Numbered from the stretch's first letter, positions 1 to 9,159 are shown. The stretch: 64,000 nucleotides of DNA from JBCBKL01 sp963922565 (GCA_963922565.1 CAWUIQ010000002.1:62001-126000), one strand, 5' to 3'. Program-made: numbers and translations. Notes: generated from the sequence alone by a model not told the origin.

Positions 1-272
1 CCATTGCGGACGTCTACCGTGCCTTGGGATCAACGCGGGTTTCAGGCGATGGAGACGGTCCCTGCAGATCGACCGACTGCCAGATCGGGTCTGCTTTGCC
101 CGGAGGTCATGATCTCGGGCAAGGTGAAAACCAGAAGCTTCCGTAGATCATGTGCTGGGATAATGGTGCTGAGTGCGAGGCCCATGATCGAAGCACTGTA
201 GTCCCTGTCCGGTGACATTGGGAAATCCTATTGTTGGTTTTGACGTTTTGCGCTTTGGCAGAGCGCGGACTG
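1..272. other. Window edge, no gene supported
   Basis: I see no convincing coding region here. Short reading frames exist on both strands but none has a recognisable motif or a good ribosome binding site. The stretch lies downstream of the leftward alpha/beta hydrolase gene, so it may be its 3' flank or the edge of a gene cut by the window. Confidence 0.4.
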
Positions 273-1289
273 TTACCGTTCCACATGGCGATCAAGAAAA
301 TCGAGTATGAGAGCTGCGATTTCGGGCGCGTGGGTTTCCAGGGCAAAATGACCGGCATTCAGAAGATGCACTTCGGCGTCCGGCACATCCCGAGAAAAGG
401 CATGCGCGCCATCCGGACCGAAGAATGGATCGTTTTCCGCCCACACGGCCAGGACAGGCGGTTGATGGGTGCGCAGGTAGCGCTGCCATTCCGGATAGAG
501 TGCGACATTGGTTTGGTAGTCGAGAAAGAGATCGAGTTGGATGTCTGACCCCTCTGGGCGGGCAAAGTTCTGGAGATCATGAGCCGGCCCGTCGGGGCCA
601 ATCTGCGACAGTCGATCCGGGGGTGCGCCATGGGTATACTGCCATTTGATTGCGCTGAGTGTCTGGAACTTGCGGAGCGCTTCACGGTTTTCTGGTGTTG
701 GCTCGGCCCAATACGTCTGGATCGGGCCCCAGCCGTTTGTAAGCCCCTCCGCGTAGACATTTCCGTTTTGCGAGATGATCGCCGTGATCCGGTCAGGGTC
801 TTTGACGGCGAGACGGAACCCGACCGGTGCCCCGTAATCAAAGATATACATGGCGAACTGATCCAGACCCAAAGTCCGGGTAAAGGCGTCGGTGGTCCGC
901 GCCAAGGCGTCAAAGGTATAGTCGTGCTCTGCGCGCGGCGGGGCGTCGGTTGCGCCAAAGCCGACCATATCAGGTGCTATCACGCGGTATTCATGCGCCA
1001 GTAGGGGAATGAGGTCGCGGTACATGTGGCTGGATGACGGGTAGCCGTGCAGCAGAAGAACCACGGGCGCATTTTCTGGACCAGCTTCGCGATAGAATAC
1101 GTCTATCCCGTCCACAGTAAGCGTATTGTACGAGACGACCGCCTGCACGGCTGCTGTGTCTGAGGACGTCATCTCGTCCGCCGAGATAGAGTTTTCGGCA
1201 TAGCTTGATGCTGGAAGCAATGACTGCAGTGCCAAGCCCAAAGCGACGGGGAAGGGGATAAGCCTGCTGACCAGGCGCGTGCGGGGCAT
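273..1289 (-). CDS. Secreted alpha/beta hydrolase (epoxide hydrolase/dehalogenase-like)
   Basis: A 338-residue alpha/beta-fold hydrolase. The start at 1289 was chosen because it gives a clean signal peptide (residues 1-31, ending ASSYA) and has GGAG just upstream; a longer in-frame start at 1391 would bury the signal. Visible motifs are the oxyanion loop HGYPSSS near residue 81, the nucleophile elbow FDYGAPVGF with Asp151, and a C-terminal acid/histidine pair in WAENDP and GHFALE. An Asp nucleophile is typical of epoxide hydrolases and haloalkane dehalogenases rather than Ser esterases. The usual Trp after Asp is Tyr here, so a halide site is less likely. The substrate cannot be read. The product is expected in the periplasm. 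Confidence 0.8.
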   Translation of the reverse strand: MPRTRLVSRLIPFPVALGLALQSLLPASSYAENSISADEMTSSDTAAVQAVVSYNTLTVDGIDVFYREAGPENAPVVLLLHGYPSSSHMYRDLIPLLAHEYRVIAPDMVGFGATDAPPRAEHDYTFDALARTTDAFTRTLGLDQFAMYIFDYGAPVGFRLAVKDPDRITAIISQNGNVYAEGLTNGWGPIQTYWAEPTPENREALRKFQTLSAIKWQYTHGAPPDRLSQIGPDGPAHDLQNFARPEGSDIQLDLFLDYQTNVALYPEWQRYLRTHQPPVLAVWAENDPFFGPDGAHAFSRDVPDAEVHLLNAGHFALETHAPEIAALILDFLDRHVER

Positions 1290-1526
1290 CGCGGGTCTCC
1301 TAAAGAACACAGTTCGCGTGTTCTTACGCTGGAGTTGTAGCGCGGTCTTTCGATGGGAACTGAGCGTTTCGGGAACTTGCGATTGATCCAATTCGGCGGC
1401 CGCACTCGGGCAAATCGCAAGATCACGAAAACGAGATCACCCGTTACGAAATACAGTGCTGAAAGCGCCGGGTACGGTGAAGTCAATTGCTGTCCTAGAC
1501 GACGCGTTTACAAGCCGGAGGCTGAC

Positions 1527-2192
1527 ATGGACTACCCAGAGTTGGTTATGCGAAGCGCCGCGCACGATATCCGGGGCTATCTTGCTTCTGCTGAATTGGC
1601 GACCGAGCATCTGTGCACCCACACAGACGCCAAGGTTGTTCGTAGTGCAGAACGTATTTCTATGGCGATTGAGCAGGTCGTCAGCATTTGCCGAAACGAT
1701 CTGGTTGAAGCTGAGGGTGCCGCGGCCACCACTGACCACTCGGCGCAATCCATCGTGTCACTTCTGGAACAGATCAGCGCTTTGATCGCACCGGTGATGG
1801 CCAAACCGATGTCTGTTTCAATCAGCGTCGACGACGATGTGAGCATCGACTGTTCTGGGTCCAGTCTTTTTCGGATTCTCTACAACCTGTCCGTCAACTC
1901 CGCACATGCGATTGCCCGCCACCACGGCAGCCACATAGGTTTGCACGTGACCCGCCATGCGCAGAGCATTCGGTTCGTCGTTGCAGATGATGGCCCTGGC
2001 CTGCCGGACCACATCATCGATCATCTCTATCCGCGCATCGACCGCAGGGGGCCCAAATTGAAACGCATCGGCTTTGGATTGATGTCCGCGGTCAGCTTGG
2101 CCAAGAAAATGCACGGCGCCCTTCATCTGGTCGAAAGTTCCCCGTCCGGCACCACGTTTTGCCTCGTGCTGCCCGACTGCCTGGTCAGGTAG
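1527..2192 (+). CDS. Small soluble histidine kinase-like protein
   Basis: A 221-residue protein. The start at 1527 has GGAG six bases upstream; an upstream in-frame start at 1353 gives a non-conserved-looking tail. It has a dimerisation/phosphoacceptor-type segment with AAHDIRGYL (His13), followed by an ATPase domain showing an N-box (NLSVNSAHAI), a G1 box (DDGPGL) and a G2 box (GFGLMSA). There is no membrane segment, sensor domain or receiver, so it is a cytosolic kinase fed by an unknown partner or an ATP-binding phosphotransferase. No response regulator gene is adjacent. A strong terminator follows directly. Confidence 0.75.
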   Translation: MDYPELVMRSAAHDIRGYLASAELATEHLCTHTDAKVVRSAERISMAIEQVVSICRNDLVEAEGAAATTDHSAQSIVSLLEQISALIAPVMAKPMSVSISVDDDVSIDCSGSSLFRILYNLSVNSAHAIARHHGSHIGLHVTRHAQSIRFVVADDGPGLPDHIIDHLYPRIDRRGPKLKRIGFGLMSAVSLAKKMHGALHLVESSPSGTTFCLVLPDCLVR

Positions 2193-2218
2193 ACTCCCGA
2201 CTTGTTCCAGGCCCTTCT

Positions 2219-2252
2219 GGGCGGACCGTCGTCCCGCGGTCCGCCCTTTTTT
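2219..2252 (+). terminator. Rho-independent terminator
   Basis: A perfect 10-bp stem GGGCGGACCG (2219-2228) / CGGTCCGCCC (2237-2246) with an 8-base loop, followed by six T residues. It lies 26 bases after the kinase stop and insulates it from the downstream AraC gene. Confidence 0.9.
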
Positions 2253-2361
2253 CGTGGAACGCATGGGTTTCGCAAGAATTCATAATATCAAGGTGCGCAC
2301 ATGTGGTAAGTTGAATTTACATATCGACTGTAACTTGAGGATTGCGCTTTTTGCGCGACGC

Positions 2362-3312
2362 ATGAGGATCAAGTCAGTGACCTTACAGGCAGTACAAAGT
2401 GAAAGGAGCCAAGCCGCAGGCGGCATCGCTGACTACGGTTCGATTTACGGCAAACTCTATACCAAGTTCCCTTTGGTCACCCGTACAGCAGGCTCCATGC
2501 CTCTCGACCTCATTCGGGTAGATCAGAAGAGCCACGAAACCAAAGACCCGGCAATCGAACAGATCGTCTTCCGGCTCGTTCTCGAAAGCGACATGACACA
2601 CTCGGCCGTGGATATCGGCAATGGACGAGCCGTCCTGTCGGGGCGCAAAGGCAGCTTTTATCTGGCCCCCGCCAATGCTGCTTCCTACTGGGAAGGGCAG
2701 GGCGATCACAGCTTGCTGATGCTCGCACTGCCGAAAATCAACGTGGACCAGATGATGTCGACGGAGAGTGGCGCAAGCACGCTCGACGCTCTCGAACCGC
2801 TATACAATCGAGACATTTTCAACGGAGCCATTCCAAACCTGATGAACAGGATCTGGGATCACAGTACCCACGATGGCCCCGGTGCCTCATTGCTGGTGGA
2901 CGGGCTGTTCATGACGTTGCTTGGCACTTTGGCCGGATTGGCAGACGCCAACACAGGCTCTGGCGACAGCAGCAGCGTCTTGCCCCTTGATCCCGCTCGG
3001 CTTGTCCGGGTTACCGATTTCGTCGATGCAAATCTTGATCGCGCTGTCTCTCTTGATGAATTGGCGGGCGTCGCGGGGATGTCGATGTTCCACTTCTCAC
3101 GCTGCTTCAAACGGGCGACGAACACGACGCCGCATATGTTTGTCACCGCCCGTCGGATCGAGGCCAGTCGCGCGATGTTGGCCAACACCGAAGAGTGTCT
3201 GGCAGAGATTGCCTATGCCTGCGGCTTCTCCAGCCAAGCATACTTCACGACCAAGTTCAAAGAACACACAGGGCTGACGCCCGGAGCCTATCGCGTGGAA
3301 TTGCGCAGATAG
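2362..3312 (+). CDS. AraC-family transcriptional regulator
   Basis: About 316 residues from the ATG at 2362; in-frame starts back to 2254 are possible and no clear ribosome binding site decides between them. The C-terminal 100 residues form a double helix-turn-helix of the AraC/XylS family (SLDELAGVAGMSMFHFSRCF, then CLAEIAYACGFSSQAYFTTKF and TPGAYR). The N-terminal part resembles the AraC ligand-binding-like domain. A MOSC protein gene follows 42 bases downstream in the same direction and may be its target. The inducer is unknown. Confidence 0.85.
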   Translation: MRIKSVTLQAVQSERSQAAGGIADYGSIYGKLYTKFPLVTRTAGSMPLDLIRVDQKSHETKDPAIEQIVFRLVLESDMTHSAVDIGNGRAVLSGRKGSFYLAPANAASYWEGQGDHSLLMLALPKINVDQMMSTESGASTLDALEPLYNRDIFNGAIPNLMNRIWDHSTHDGPGASLLVDGLFMTLLGTLAGLADANTGSGDSSSVLPLDPARLVRVTDFVDANLDRAVSLDELAGVAGMSMFHFSRCFKRATNTTPHMFVTARRIEASRAMLANTEECLAEIAYACGFSSQAYFTTKFKEHTGLTPGAYRVELRR

Positions 3313-3354
3313 AGTTGGCCCTGCGCCCTGCAGCTCAAACAAAGATTGAAGACC

Positions 3355-4020
3355 ATGTCCTATACCGGAGACCCGTTCGGGCAAATCGTCGGCCTGTTTA
3401 CTGGCAGGGTAGAAACACTTTGGCCTGGGCAAGCGCCGTCCGCTATTGCGAAAACGCGCGTTGAGGGGCTGTGTCATATCACAGCGTCAGGGCTGGCAGG
3501 GGACATGTGCGCTGATCTGAGCGTCCACGGTGGACCAGATCAGGCGATCCATCACTATGCAGCTGACCACATGCCATTCTGGCAATCCCGTAACAAACAG
3601 CAGGCAGCGGCGTTCGCGCCCGGGTGCTTTGGTGAAAACGTCGCGACGACCGGCCTTGATGAACACAATCTGTGTATTGGCGATGTTCTGAGCATGGGAA
3701 CGGCCCGGGTGCAGATCTCGCAGGGGCGACAACCGTGCTGGAAACTCAATGCCCATATCGGTCGCAAGGACATGGCCTATGCTTTTCGCAAGACACGCAA
3801 GACGGGGTGGTACTACCGCGTTCTTGAGCCTGGCGTCGTGACCCCCGACAGCTTCATGCATGTGGTGGAGCGCCCAGCACCGCAATGGCCGATCCATGAT
3901 GTGATCACCGCCCGGTTCGCGCGTGAGGTTTCGCAGGACACCGCACAACAACTCTCTGCTCTGGCGCCGCTTTCGGCAGGATGGCGGGCGCATTTCCATA
4001 AGTTGTGTCGGGTCGAATGA
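3355..4020 (+). CDS. MOSC domain protein (YiiM-like)
   Basis: A 221-residue MOSC-domain protein. The ATG at 3355 is preferred over an in-frame TTG at 3346. The family-typical pattern is clear: a conserved GLAGDMCADLSVHGGPDQA segment, the GCFGENVATTGLDE block, the GDVLSMGTARVQISQGRQPC block with the MOSC cysteine, and a C-terminal three-helix tail as in YiiM. MOSC proteins handle activated sulfur or the molybdenum cofactor; YiiM-type members act in N-hydroxylated compound reduction. It probably shares a transcript with the AraC gene upstream. Confidence 0.85.
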   Translation: MSYTGDPFGQIVGLFTGRVETLWPGQAPSAIAKTRVEGLCHITASGLAGDMCADLSVHGGPDQAIHHYAADHMPFWQSRNKQQAAAFAPGCFGENVATTGLDEHNLCIGDVLSMGTARVQISQGRQPCWKLNAHIGRKDMAYAFRKTRKTGWYYRVLEPGVVTPDSFMHVVERPAPQWPIHDVITARFAREVSQDTAQQLSALAPLSAGWRAHFHKLCRVE

Positions 4021-4145
4021 AGGTGGCTGGGCGACCGGTAGCAAAAGCTGTGTCCAGCAAACGGTTAGCGTCTGTCTGTCGCTGGGGTGACGCACGATCG
4101 CTGCGGCGTTTGCGTCGCCCCGGCCGTGCGCTGTGTTGGGCGCGA

Positions 4146-5042
4146 TCAGCGCAGAACAGGAACCTCTCGCAATCGCGCTTTGGCAAAGTCGATAAAGCTG
4201 CGCGTTTTTGCCGGGGCGCGCCGGCCCTCGACATGGACGAGATGGATCGGCAAGGGTTCAGGTTCAAATGCGTCAAGGACCGACTGCAACCGGCCCGCGT
4301 CAAGGTCGGGGCCGACCTGATACGACAGCACACGGACCAACCCCCAGCCCTGCTGCGCCACGGCAATCGAAGCCGCGACACTGCTGAGCCTCAGCCTTGG
4401 CGTCAGCCGCACGGCATGTTGCTGATTACTGCCAAACTTCCAGTCTGTCACAAGCCCTGCTGGCGCATTCGAGATCACCTGATGATCCGCCAAATCCGCA
4501 GGCGTACGGGGTATGCCGGCCCGCTCAAAGTAACCGGGGGCACCACACACCATGCGACGCACCTGACCGACGCGCACAGCAGACAGGCCAGACGACGGAA
4601 GCGGGCCAATGCGCACGGCAACGTCGAACCCTTCCTCAACAATGTCGACAACCCGGTCGACCATCAGCACGTCGGCGCTCATTTCGGGATGCGTATCGAG
4701 ATAGGCCGTGATGATCGGAGCGACGTAGATGCGCCCAAACTCGGTTGGGCAGGTCAAGCGCAGCTGACCCACCGGATTGACGGCCGCACCGACGGCTGCG
4801 TCGTCTGCGGCCCGGAGTTGCGCGAGAATATGGCGGGCATCTTCGAGATATGTGCGCCCGACATCTGTCAGCTTCACGCGCCGCGTCGTGCGGGTGAAGA
4901 GCCGCACACCCAATCGGTCTTCGAGCGCGTTTACCCCCCGCGTCGCAGACGGCGCACTCAGTCCGACAGCGCGCGCTCCGCCGGCAAAGCTCTCGGCTTC
5001 GGCCACGGCAATGAACACCTCAAGGCTTTGCAGACGATCCAA
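4146..5042 (-). CDS. LysR-family regulator (divergent from DUF1348/GST cluster)
   Basis: A 298-residue LysR-type regulator. It begins MDRLQSLEVFIAVAEAESF with the winged helix in residues 1-60 (GLSAPSATRGVNALEDRLG, LFTRTTRRV), followed by a periplasmic-binding-protein-like effector domain. It is transcribed divergently from the DUF1348-GST-reductase-hydrolase cluster, 122 bases apart, with an inverted repeat in between. It very likely controls that cluster and itself. The effector is not predictable. Confidence 0.9.
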   Translation of the reverse strand: MDRLQSLEVFIAVAEAESFAGGARAVGLSAPSATRGVNALEDRLGVRLFTRTTRRVKLTDVGRTYLEDARHILAQLRAADDAAVGAAVNPVGQLRLTCPTEFGRIYVAPIITAYLDTHPEMSADVLMVDRVVDIVEEGFDVAVRIGPLPSSGLSAVRVGQVRRMVCGAPGYFERAGIPRTPADLADHQVISNAPAGLVTDWKFGSNQQHAVRLTPRLRLSSVAASIAVAQQGWGLVRVLSYQVGPDLDAGRLQSVLDAFEPEPLPIHLVHVEGRRAPAKTRSFIDFAKARLREVPVLR

Positions 5043-5098
5043 GACGCCCCCATTACCGCTATTCTACAAAATAATGTCTTTCTGAAACGGTACATTCA

Positions 5099-5116
5099 AT
5101 TGCTGGCTGTAGCAAT
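5099..5116. promoter_or_regulatory. Candidate LysR-type operator
   Basis: An inverted repeat ATTGCT-N6-AGCAAT (6-bp arms) sits between the divergent LysR gene (start 5042) and the DUF1348 gene (start 5165), about 50 bases from each. Size and position fit a LysR recognition site. This is inference from position and symmetry. Confidence 0.45.
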
Positions 5117-5164
5117 CTACTTGTTGGGCACCGACGATACCGTTCCATTCAAAGGCTTCCAGCT

Positions 5165-5641
5165 ATGACCGCACTTACCCCGCGCCACCCACTGCCCCCG
5201 TTCACCGCGGACAGCGCAGCCGAGAAGGTGCGGCTGGCCGAAGACGGCTGGAACGGTCGCGATCCGGCCAAGGTCGCGCTCGCCTATACGCCGGACAGCA
5301 GATGGCGTAACCGGGCGGAATTTGTACGCGGCCGCGCGGAGATCGAGGCGTTCCTGACCCGCAAATGGGCCAAGGAGCTCGATTATCGATTGATCAAGGA
5401 ATTGTGGGCGTTCGCAGGCAACCGGATCGCTGTCCGCTATGCCTACGAATACCACGACGACAGTGGCAATTGGTTCCGCGCCTACGGCAACGAAAACTGG
5501 GAGTTTGATGAAAACGGGCTGATGGCGCACCGCCATGCCAGCATCAACGAACACCCCATCTCCGAAGACGACCGCAAGTTCCGTTGGCCCCTTGGCCGAC
5601 GCCCCGATGACCACCCGAACCTCAGCGACTTTGGCTTTTAG
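5165..5641 (+). CDS. DUF1348 / SnoaL-like (NTF2 fold) protein
   Basis: A 158-residue cytosolic protein of the DUF1348 family, recognised from RLAEDGWNGRDPAKVALAYT, DSRWRNR, GRAEIEAFLTRKW and the ending FRWPLGRRPDDHPNLSDFGF. The family has the nuclear transport factor 2 cone fold with an internal pocket and no established reaction. It is the first gene of a four-gene rightward cluster with a glutathione transferase (20 bases downstream), a flavin reductase fusion and a metallo-beta-lactamase-fold hydrolase, under a divergent LysR regulator. Confidence 0.85.
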   Translation: MTALTPRHPLPPFTADSAAEKVRLAEDGWNGRDPAKVALAYTPDSRWRNRAEFVRGRAEIEAFLTRKWAKELDYRLIKELWAFAGNRIAVRYAYEYHDDSGNWFRAYGNENWEFDENGLMAHRHASINEHPISEDDRKFRWPLGRRPDDHPNLSDFGF

Positions 5642-5660
5642 CACCGAAAGGATCAGTTCG

Positions 5661-6287
5661 ATGACTACTCCCGTAAAGCTCTATCGCAATCCCAAATCCG
5701 GCCACTGCCACCGGGTCGAGTTGATGATGTCCTTTCTGGATGTCCCCTACGAGACCATCGATCTCGACATGGCAAATGGCGCGCATAAAGCCCCTGACTA
5801 TCTAAGGATCAGCCCATTGGGTCAGGTTCCGGCCATTGACGATGGCGGTGTGACATTGTCCGATAGCAACGGCATTCTCACCTACCTCGTGGAAACCTAT
5901 GCCAAGGATTACAACTGGACTGGACGGACACCTGAGGAAAAGGCCCAGGTGCAGCGTTGGTTGTCTGTGGCAGCAGGCGAGATCGCGTATGGTCCCTGTG
6001 CCGCGCGGCTGGTGACCGTCTTTGGTGCGCCGCTGGATCATGCCGCGGCAGTCGCCAAGGCGCATGGGTTGTTCAAGGTGATGGATGCGGCCTTGGATGG
6101 GCATACGTTCCTCGTGAACGACCGCATCACCTTGGCGGATGTGGCAGGCTACAGCTACATCGCGCATGCGCCCGAGGGCGGTGTGAGCCTCGCTGCCTAT
6201 CCCAACATTCGGGCGTGGTTGGCGCGGATTGAGGCACAGCCGGGTTTTGTTGCCATGGCCACATCGCCCATCCCTGAAGCTGCCTGA
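5661..6287 (+). CDS. Glutathione S-transferase
   Basis: A 208-residue glutathione transferase. The start at 5661 has GAAAGGA upstream. The N-terminal thioredoxin-like domain begins KLYRNPKSGHCHRVELM and contains the cis-proline motif GQVPAIDD followed by LSDSNGIL (glutathione gamma-glutamyl site). The C-terminal all-helical domain shows the N-capping box ITLADVAGY. Second gene of the LysR-linked cluster, suggesting conjugation or glutathione-dependent processing of the cluster's substrate. Confidence 0.9.
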   Translation: MTTPVKLYRNPKSGHCHRVELMMSFLDVPYETIDLDMANGAHKAPDYLRISPLGQVPAIDDGGVTLSDSNGILTYLVETYAKDYNWTGRTPEEKAQVQRWLSVAAGEIAYGPCAARLVTVFGAPLDHAAAVAKAHGLFKVMDAALDGHTFLVNDRITLADVAGYSYIAHAPEGGVSLAAYPNIRAWLARIEAQPGFVAMATSPIPEAA

Positions 6288-6320
6288 GAGCTCAGTCCGA
6301 TATCTGCAGAGAGGCCGACC

Positions 6321-7952
6321 ATGCTTGACGATGCCAACCCTTTCCATGCCGGAGAACGTCGCGCGCAAGCCCGCGCCGGCGTCGGTGACGTGGCCGCCTG
6401 GGCGGGGGGCTACATCCGGCCAGCGATGCCGGATCAGCACCGCGCATTCTTTGCTGACTTGCCTTTCCTTGTACTGGCAGGGGCGGACGCGGATGGGCAG
6501 CACTGGGTCACTCTTCTGGACGGCCCGGAAGGCTTTGTTACCTCGCCAGATGCCACGACCTTACTGCTGAATGCGACCCCCAGCCCACAGGATCCATTGG
6601 CAGGGAACCTGACCAAAGGCACCGATGTCGGGGTGTTGGGCATCGAACTGGCTACACGCCGCCGCAACCGGTTGAACGGGGCATTTCGCCGACAAGGCAC
6701 GGGCTATGCCATCGATGTGCGCCAAAGCTTTGGCAACTGTCCGCAATACATCCACGAACGAGCGTGGCGTAGAGTGCCTGCCGGAGAAACGCTGCCCGCG
6801 ATCCGCACAGACCGGTTGAACGACCAGCAGATCGCAACCATTCGTGCCGCTGACACTCTGTTTCTGGGAACTGGACACTACGCGCAGGGCGAGTACGCAT
6901 CGAACGGTTTTGACGCGTCACACCGGGGGGGTGCGCCGGGTTTTGTTCAGGTCGTGGATTCTACACATCTGCGCATCCCGGACTATGCGGGAAACAACTT
7001 TTTCAACACCATCGGCAACCTGTTGGAGAACCCGGCCATCGGCCTTGTGTTCGTTGATTTCGAAACAGGTGGGCTGTTGCACCTGTCCGGCAGTGCCACA
7101 GTTGACTGGAACCCGAAGGACAACCAAGACCCAGATGCACAGCGTATGATCGACGTCACCATCGAGGCGGTGGTGGAGCGTCCCGCCGCGCTGTCGTTGC
7201 GCTGGTCACGCGACGATGAAGGTCTGCGTGATCTCGTCGTGACCCGGAAAGTGGTTGAGGCCGAAGGCATTACGTCACTCTATTTGGCTGCTTCAGATGA
7301 CAAACCACTTTTGCCTTTTGACGCGGGCCAACATCTGCCGATTGAACTTGATATCCCCGGCCAGCCGGCCCTGGTGAAACGAAGCTATTCACTGTCTGGA
7401 GCACCAGGGACCGACACGTATCGTCTGAGCATCAAGCGTGAAGAACGGGGGATCGCCTCGCGCTTCCTCCATGATCAGGTGCATGTCGGCAGCCGCATTG
7501 CGGCCCGCGTTCCGTCAGGCGAGTTCGTTGTACCGGATGACGAGAGCCCGCTGGTGCTGGCCAGCGCGGGTGTCGGCCTGACACCGATGCTGTCAATGCT
7601 GCACGCCGCCGCGCAGCAGTCAACAGACCGCCCGGTATGGTATGTGCACGGCGCGCGGAACGGGGCCCGGCACGCGTTGGCATCGGAAGTCGACGCCTTG
7701 GTCGCCTCCAAACAGAACTTTGCCAAACAAATCCTCTATAGCCGACCGTCAGAAGCGGACACCGTCGGGGTCGACTATGACGATGTTGGGCGGATCAACG
7801 CCCGGACATTGCTCGATCTGCCGACCGGTCGAGGGACCCAGTACATGCTGTGCGGCCCGTCTCAATGGATCGCGGATGTGTACGCAGGGTTAGAGGCTGC
7901 GGGTGTCCCTGCGCAGCACATCCATTTCGAAACATTTGGCCCTGTCGGCTGA
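6321..7952 (+). CDS. PNPOx-like domain fused to ferredoxin reductase-type oxidoreductase
   Basis: A 543-residue fusion. Residues about 40-220 are a pyridoxamine-5'-phosphate-oxidase-like split-barrel flavin domain (VTLLDGPEGFVTSPD, NCPQYIHERAW, GNNFFNTIGNLLENP). Residues about 300-543 are a ferredoxin-NADP reductase-type module with the FAD motif RSYSLSG, the nucleotide-binding GVGLTPMLSML, the CGP motif and a terminal FETFGP. No C-terminal 2Fe-2S domain is present, although this reductase family often carries one. It is likely an NAD(P)H-dependent flavoprotein for a small electrophile or xenobiotic. Third gene of the LysR-linked cluster. Confidence 0.85.
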   Translation: MLDDANPFHAGERRAQARAGVGDVAAWAGGYIRPAMPDQHRAFFADLPFLVLAGADADGQHWVTLLDGPEGFVTSPDATTLLLNATPSPQDPLAGNLTKGTDVGVLGIELATRRRNRLNGAFRRQGTGYAIDVRQSFGNCPQYIHERAWRRVPAGETLPAIRTDRLNDQQIATIRAADTLFLGTGHYAQGEYASNGFDASHRGGAPGFVQVVDSTHLRIPDYAGNNFFNTIGNLLENPAIGLVFVDFETGGLLHLSGSATVDWNPKDNQDPDAQRMIDVTIEAVVERPAALSLRWSRDDEGLRDLVVTRKVVEAEGITSLYLAASDDKPLLPFDAGQHLPIELDIPGQPALVKRSYSLSGAPGTDTYRLSIKREERGIASRFLHDQVHVGSRIAARVPSGEFVVPDDESPLVLASAGVGLTPMLSMLHAAAQQSTDRPVWYVHGARNGARHALASEVDALVASKQNFAKQILYSRPSEADTVGVDYDDVGRINARTLLDLPTGRGTQYMLCGPSQWIADVYAGLEAAGVPAQHIHFETFGPVG

Positions 7953-7997
7953 GCAACGCGAAAAACTTCGAACGTACTGTCCCAAGGAGATGCCAAA

Positions 7998-8861
7998 ATG
8001 ACCGCCGCAACCTATCACTTCATTCGCAACGCCACCGCACGCCTTGATTATGGTGGCAAGACGTTCCTGCTGGACCCTATGCTGTCCGATAAGGGCGCGC
8101 TGCCCTCGTTTGCAGGCATTGCGCCCAACCCAACTGTCGACCTGCCAATTCCTGCGCAGGAAATTGTGGCGGATATCGACGTGGTGATCGTCAGCCATCT
8201 GCATGGCGACCACTTTGACGATGCGGCGGCCGGTCTTCTGGACAAGTCGATCATCATGCTGACCCCGCGCAATGGGGCTTCGCCCAATCCACGCGAAGGC
8301 GCACCAGACGTGCCTTTCAAGGAAAGCTTGAATGCCAAGGGCTTTACGGATGTGCGAGAAATCGGATCGGCATCTTCGGATCACACTACGATTGACGGGA
8401 TCACGATCCATCAGGTCTTTGCCCGACACGGCAAGGGGATTGTCGGTGACGCCATGGGCGGTGTGAACGGTCTGATTTTTGAGGCAGACGGAGAACCCAC
8501 GATCTATTGGGCCGGAGACACGATACTTGATGAGGGCGGCGAGGTTGAGGCGGTCCTGAAACGGTTCAGACCGGACGTCGTGATCGCCCATACAGGCGGT
8601 CCCGTTGTCGAAGTGATATCGCCTGAAATCCTTTTGATGGATGCCGCACAGGCGGTGACATTCTTCGGCCTTGCCGCGCGTGAAAACGCAGATGTGCAGA
8701 TCATTGCGATCCACATGGACGCTCTTGACCATTGCTTTTCCACGCGCACGGACCTGATCGCGGCACTTGACGATCAAGCAAGCAATCTGCGGGATCGGGT
8801 TAGTATCCCGGCGGACGGTAAGGCTGTCGTGATGCGGAAACCTGCGGCTGCGTTACAATAG
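7998..8861 (+). CDS. Metallo-beta-lactamase-fold hydrolase
   Basis: A 287-residue cytosolic hydrolase of the metallo-beta-lactamase superfamily (UlaG-like group). It shows HLHGDHFDD around residue 62, the metal-binding HxHxDH signature, and later GDTILDEGG and IHMDALDHC segments supplying further metal ligands. A ribosome binding site (AAGGAG) precedes the start. Last gene of the LysR-linked cluster, 45 bases after the reductase fusion. The substrate is unknown; such enzymes often act on lactones, thioesters or phosphate esters. Confidence 0.85.
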   Translation: MTAATYHFIRNATARLDYGGKTFLLDPMLSDKGALPSFAGIAPNPTVDLPIPAQEIVADIDVVIVSHLHGDHFDDAAAGLLDKSIIMLTPRNGASPNPREGAPDVPFKESLNAKGFTDVREIGSASSDHTTIDGITIHQVFARHGKGIVGDAMGGVNGLIFEADGEPTIYWAGDTILDEGGEVEAVLKRFRPDVVIAHTGGPVVEVISPEILLMDAAQAVTFFGLAARENADVQIIAIHMDALDHCFSTRTDLIAALDDQASNLRDRVSIPADGKAVVMRKPAAALQ

Positions 8862-9159
8862 CATCTTCGCGCTTAGGTGAGTATATCTCGGATATGCGCC
8901 GTCTTGGCTCGCGAGTAAGTTTGGAAGAGCACACCAAATCATGGTGTGCTCATCTGCTGTCATAGACAGGCGGGCCGCAGCGATCGAATCTGCGCCCGGT
9001 ACAGGGTATCTGCCTTTGCGCTGGCTTGCGAAGCGCGAACGACAACAGAAATGGTGGTACGCCCCGAACGCTTGTCTGAGGGAAGCGGCGAGATGAAGCT
9101 CTTGGCGTCTTGGGGATAAGCAGCCCTGGAACGGACTGCCTTTCGCTTTCATATGCGCC
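8862..9159. other. Intergenic region between convergent genes
   Basis: About 300 bases without a supported gene between two convergent genes. It contains one clear hairpin (8927-8951). Short frames on both strands have no recognisable motif. Confidence 0.5.
8927..8951. terminator. Hairpin between convergent genes
   Basis: A 9-bp perfect stem GAGCACACC / GGTGTGCTC with a 7-base loop, between the ends of the metallo-hydrolase (8861) and the leftward SnoaL-like gene (9160). There is no T tract on either side, so it may be a weak bidirectional terminator or an mRNA-protecting structure. Confidence 0.4.
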
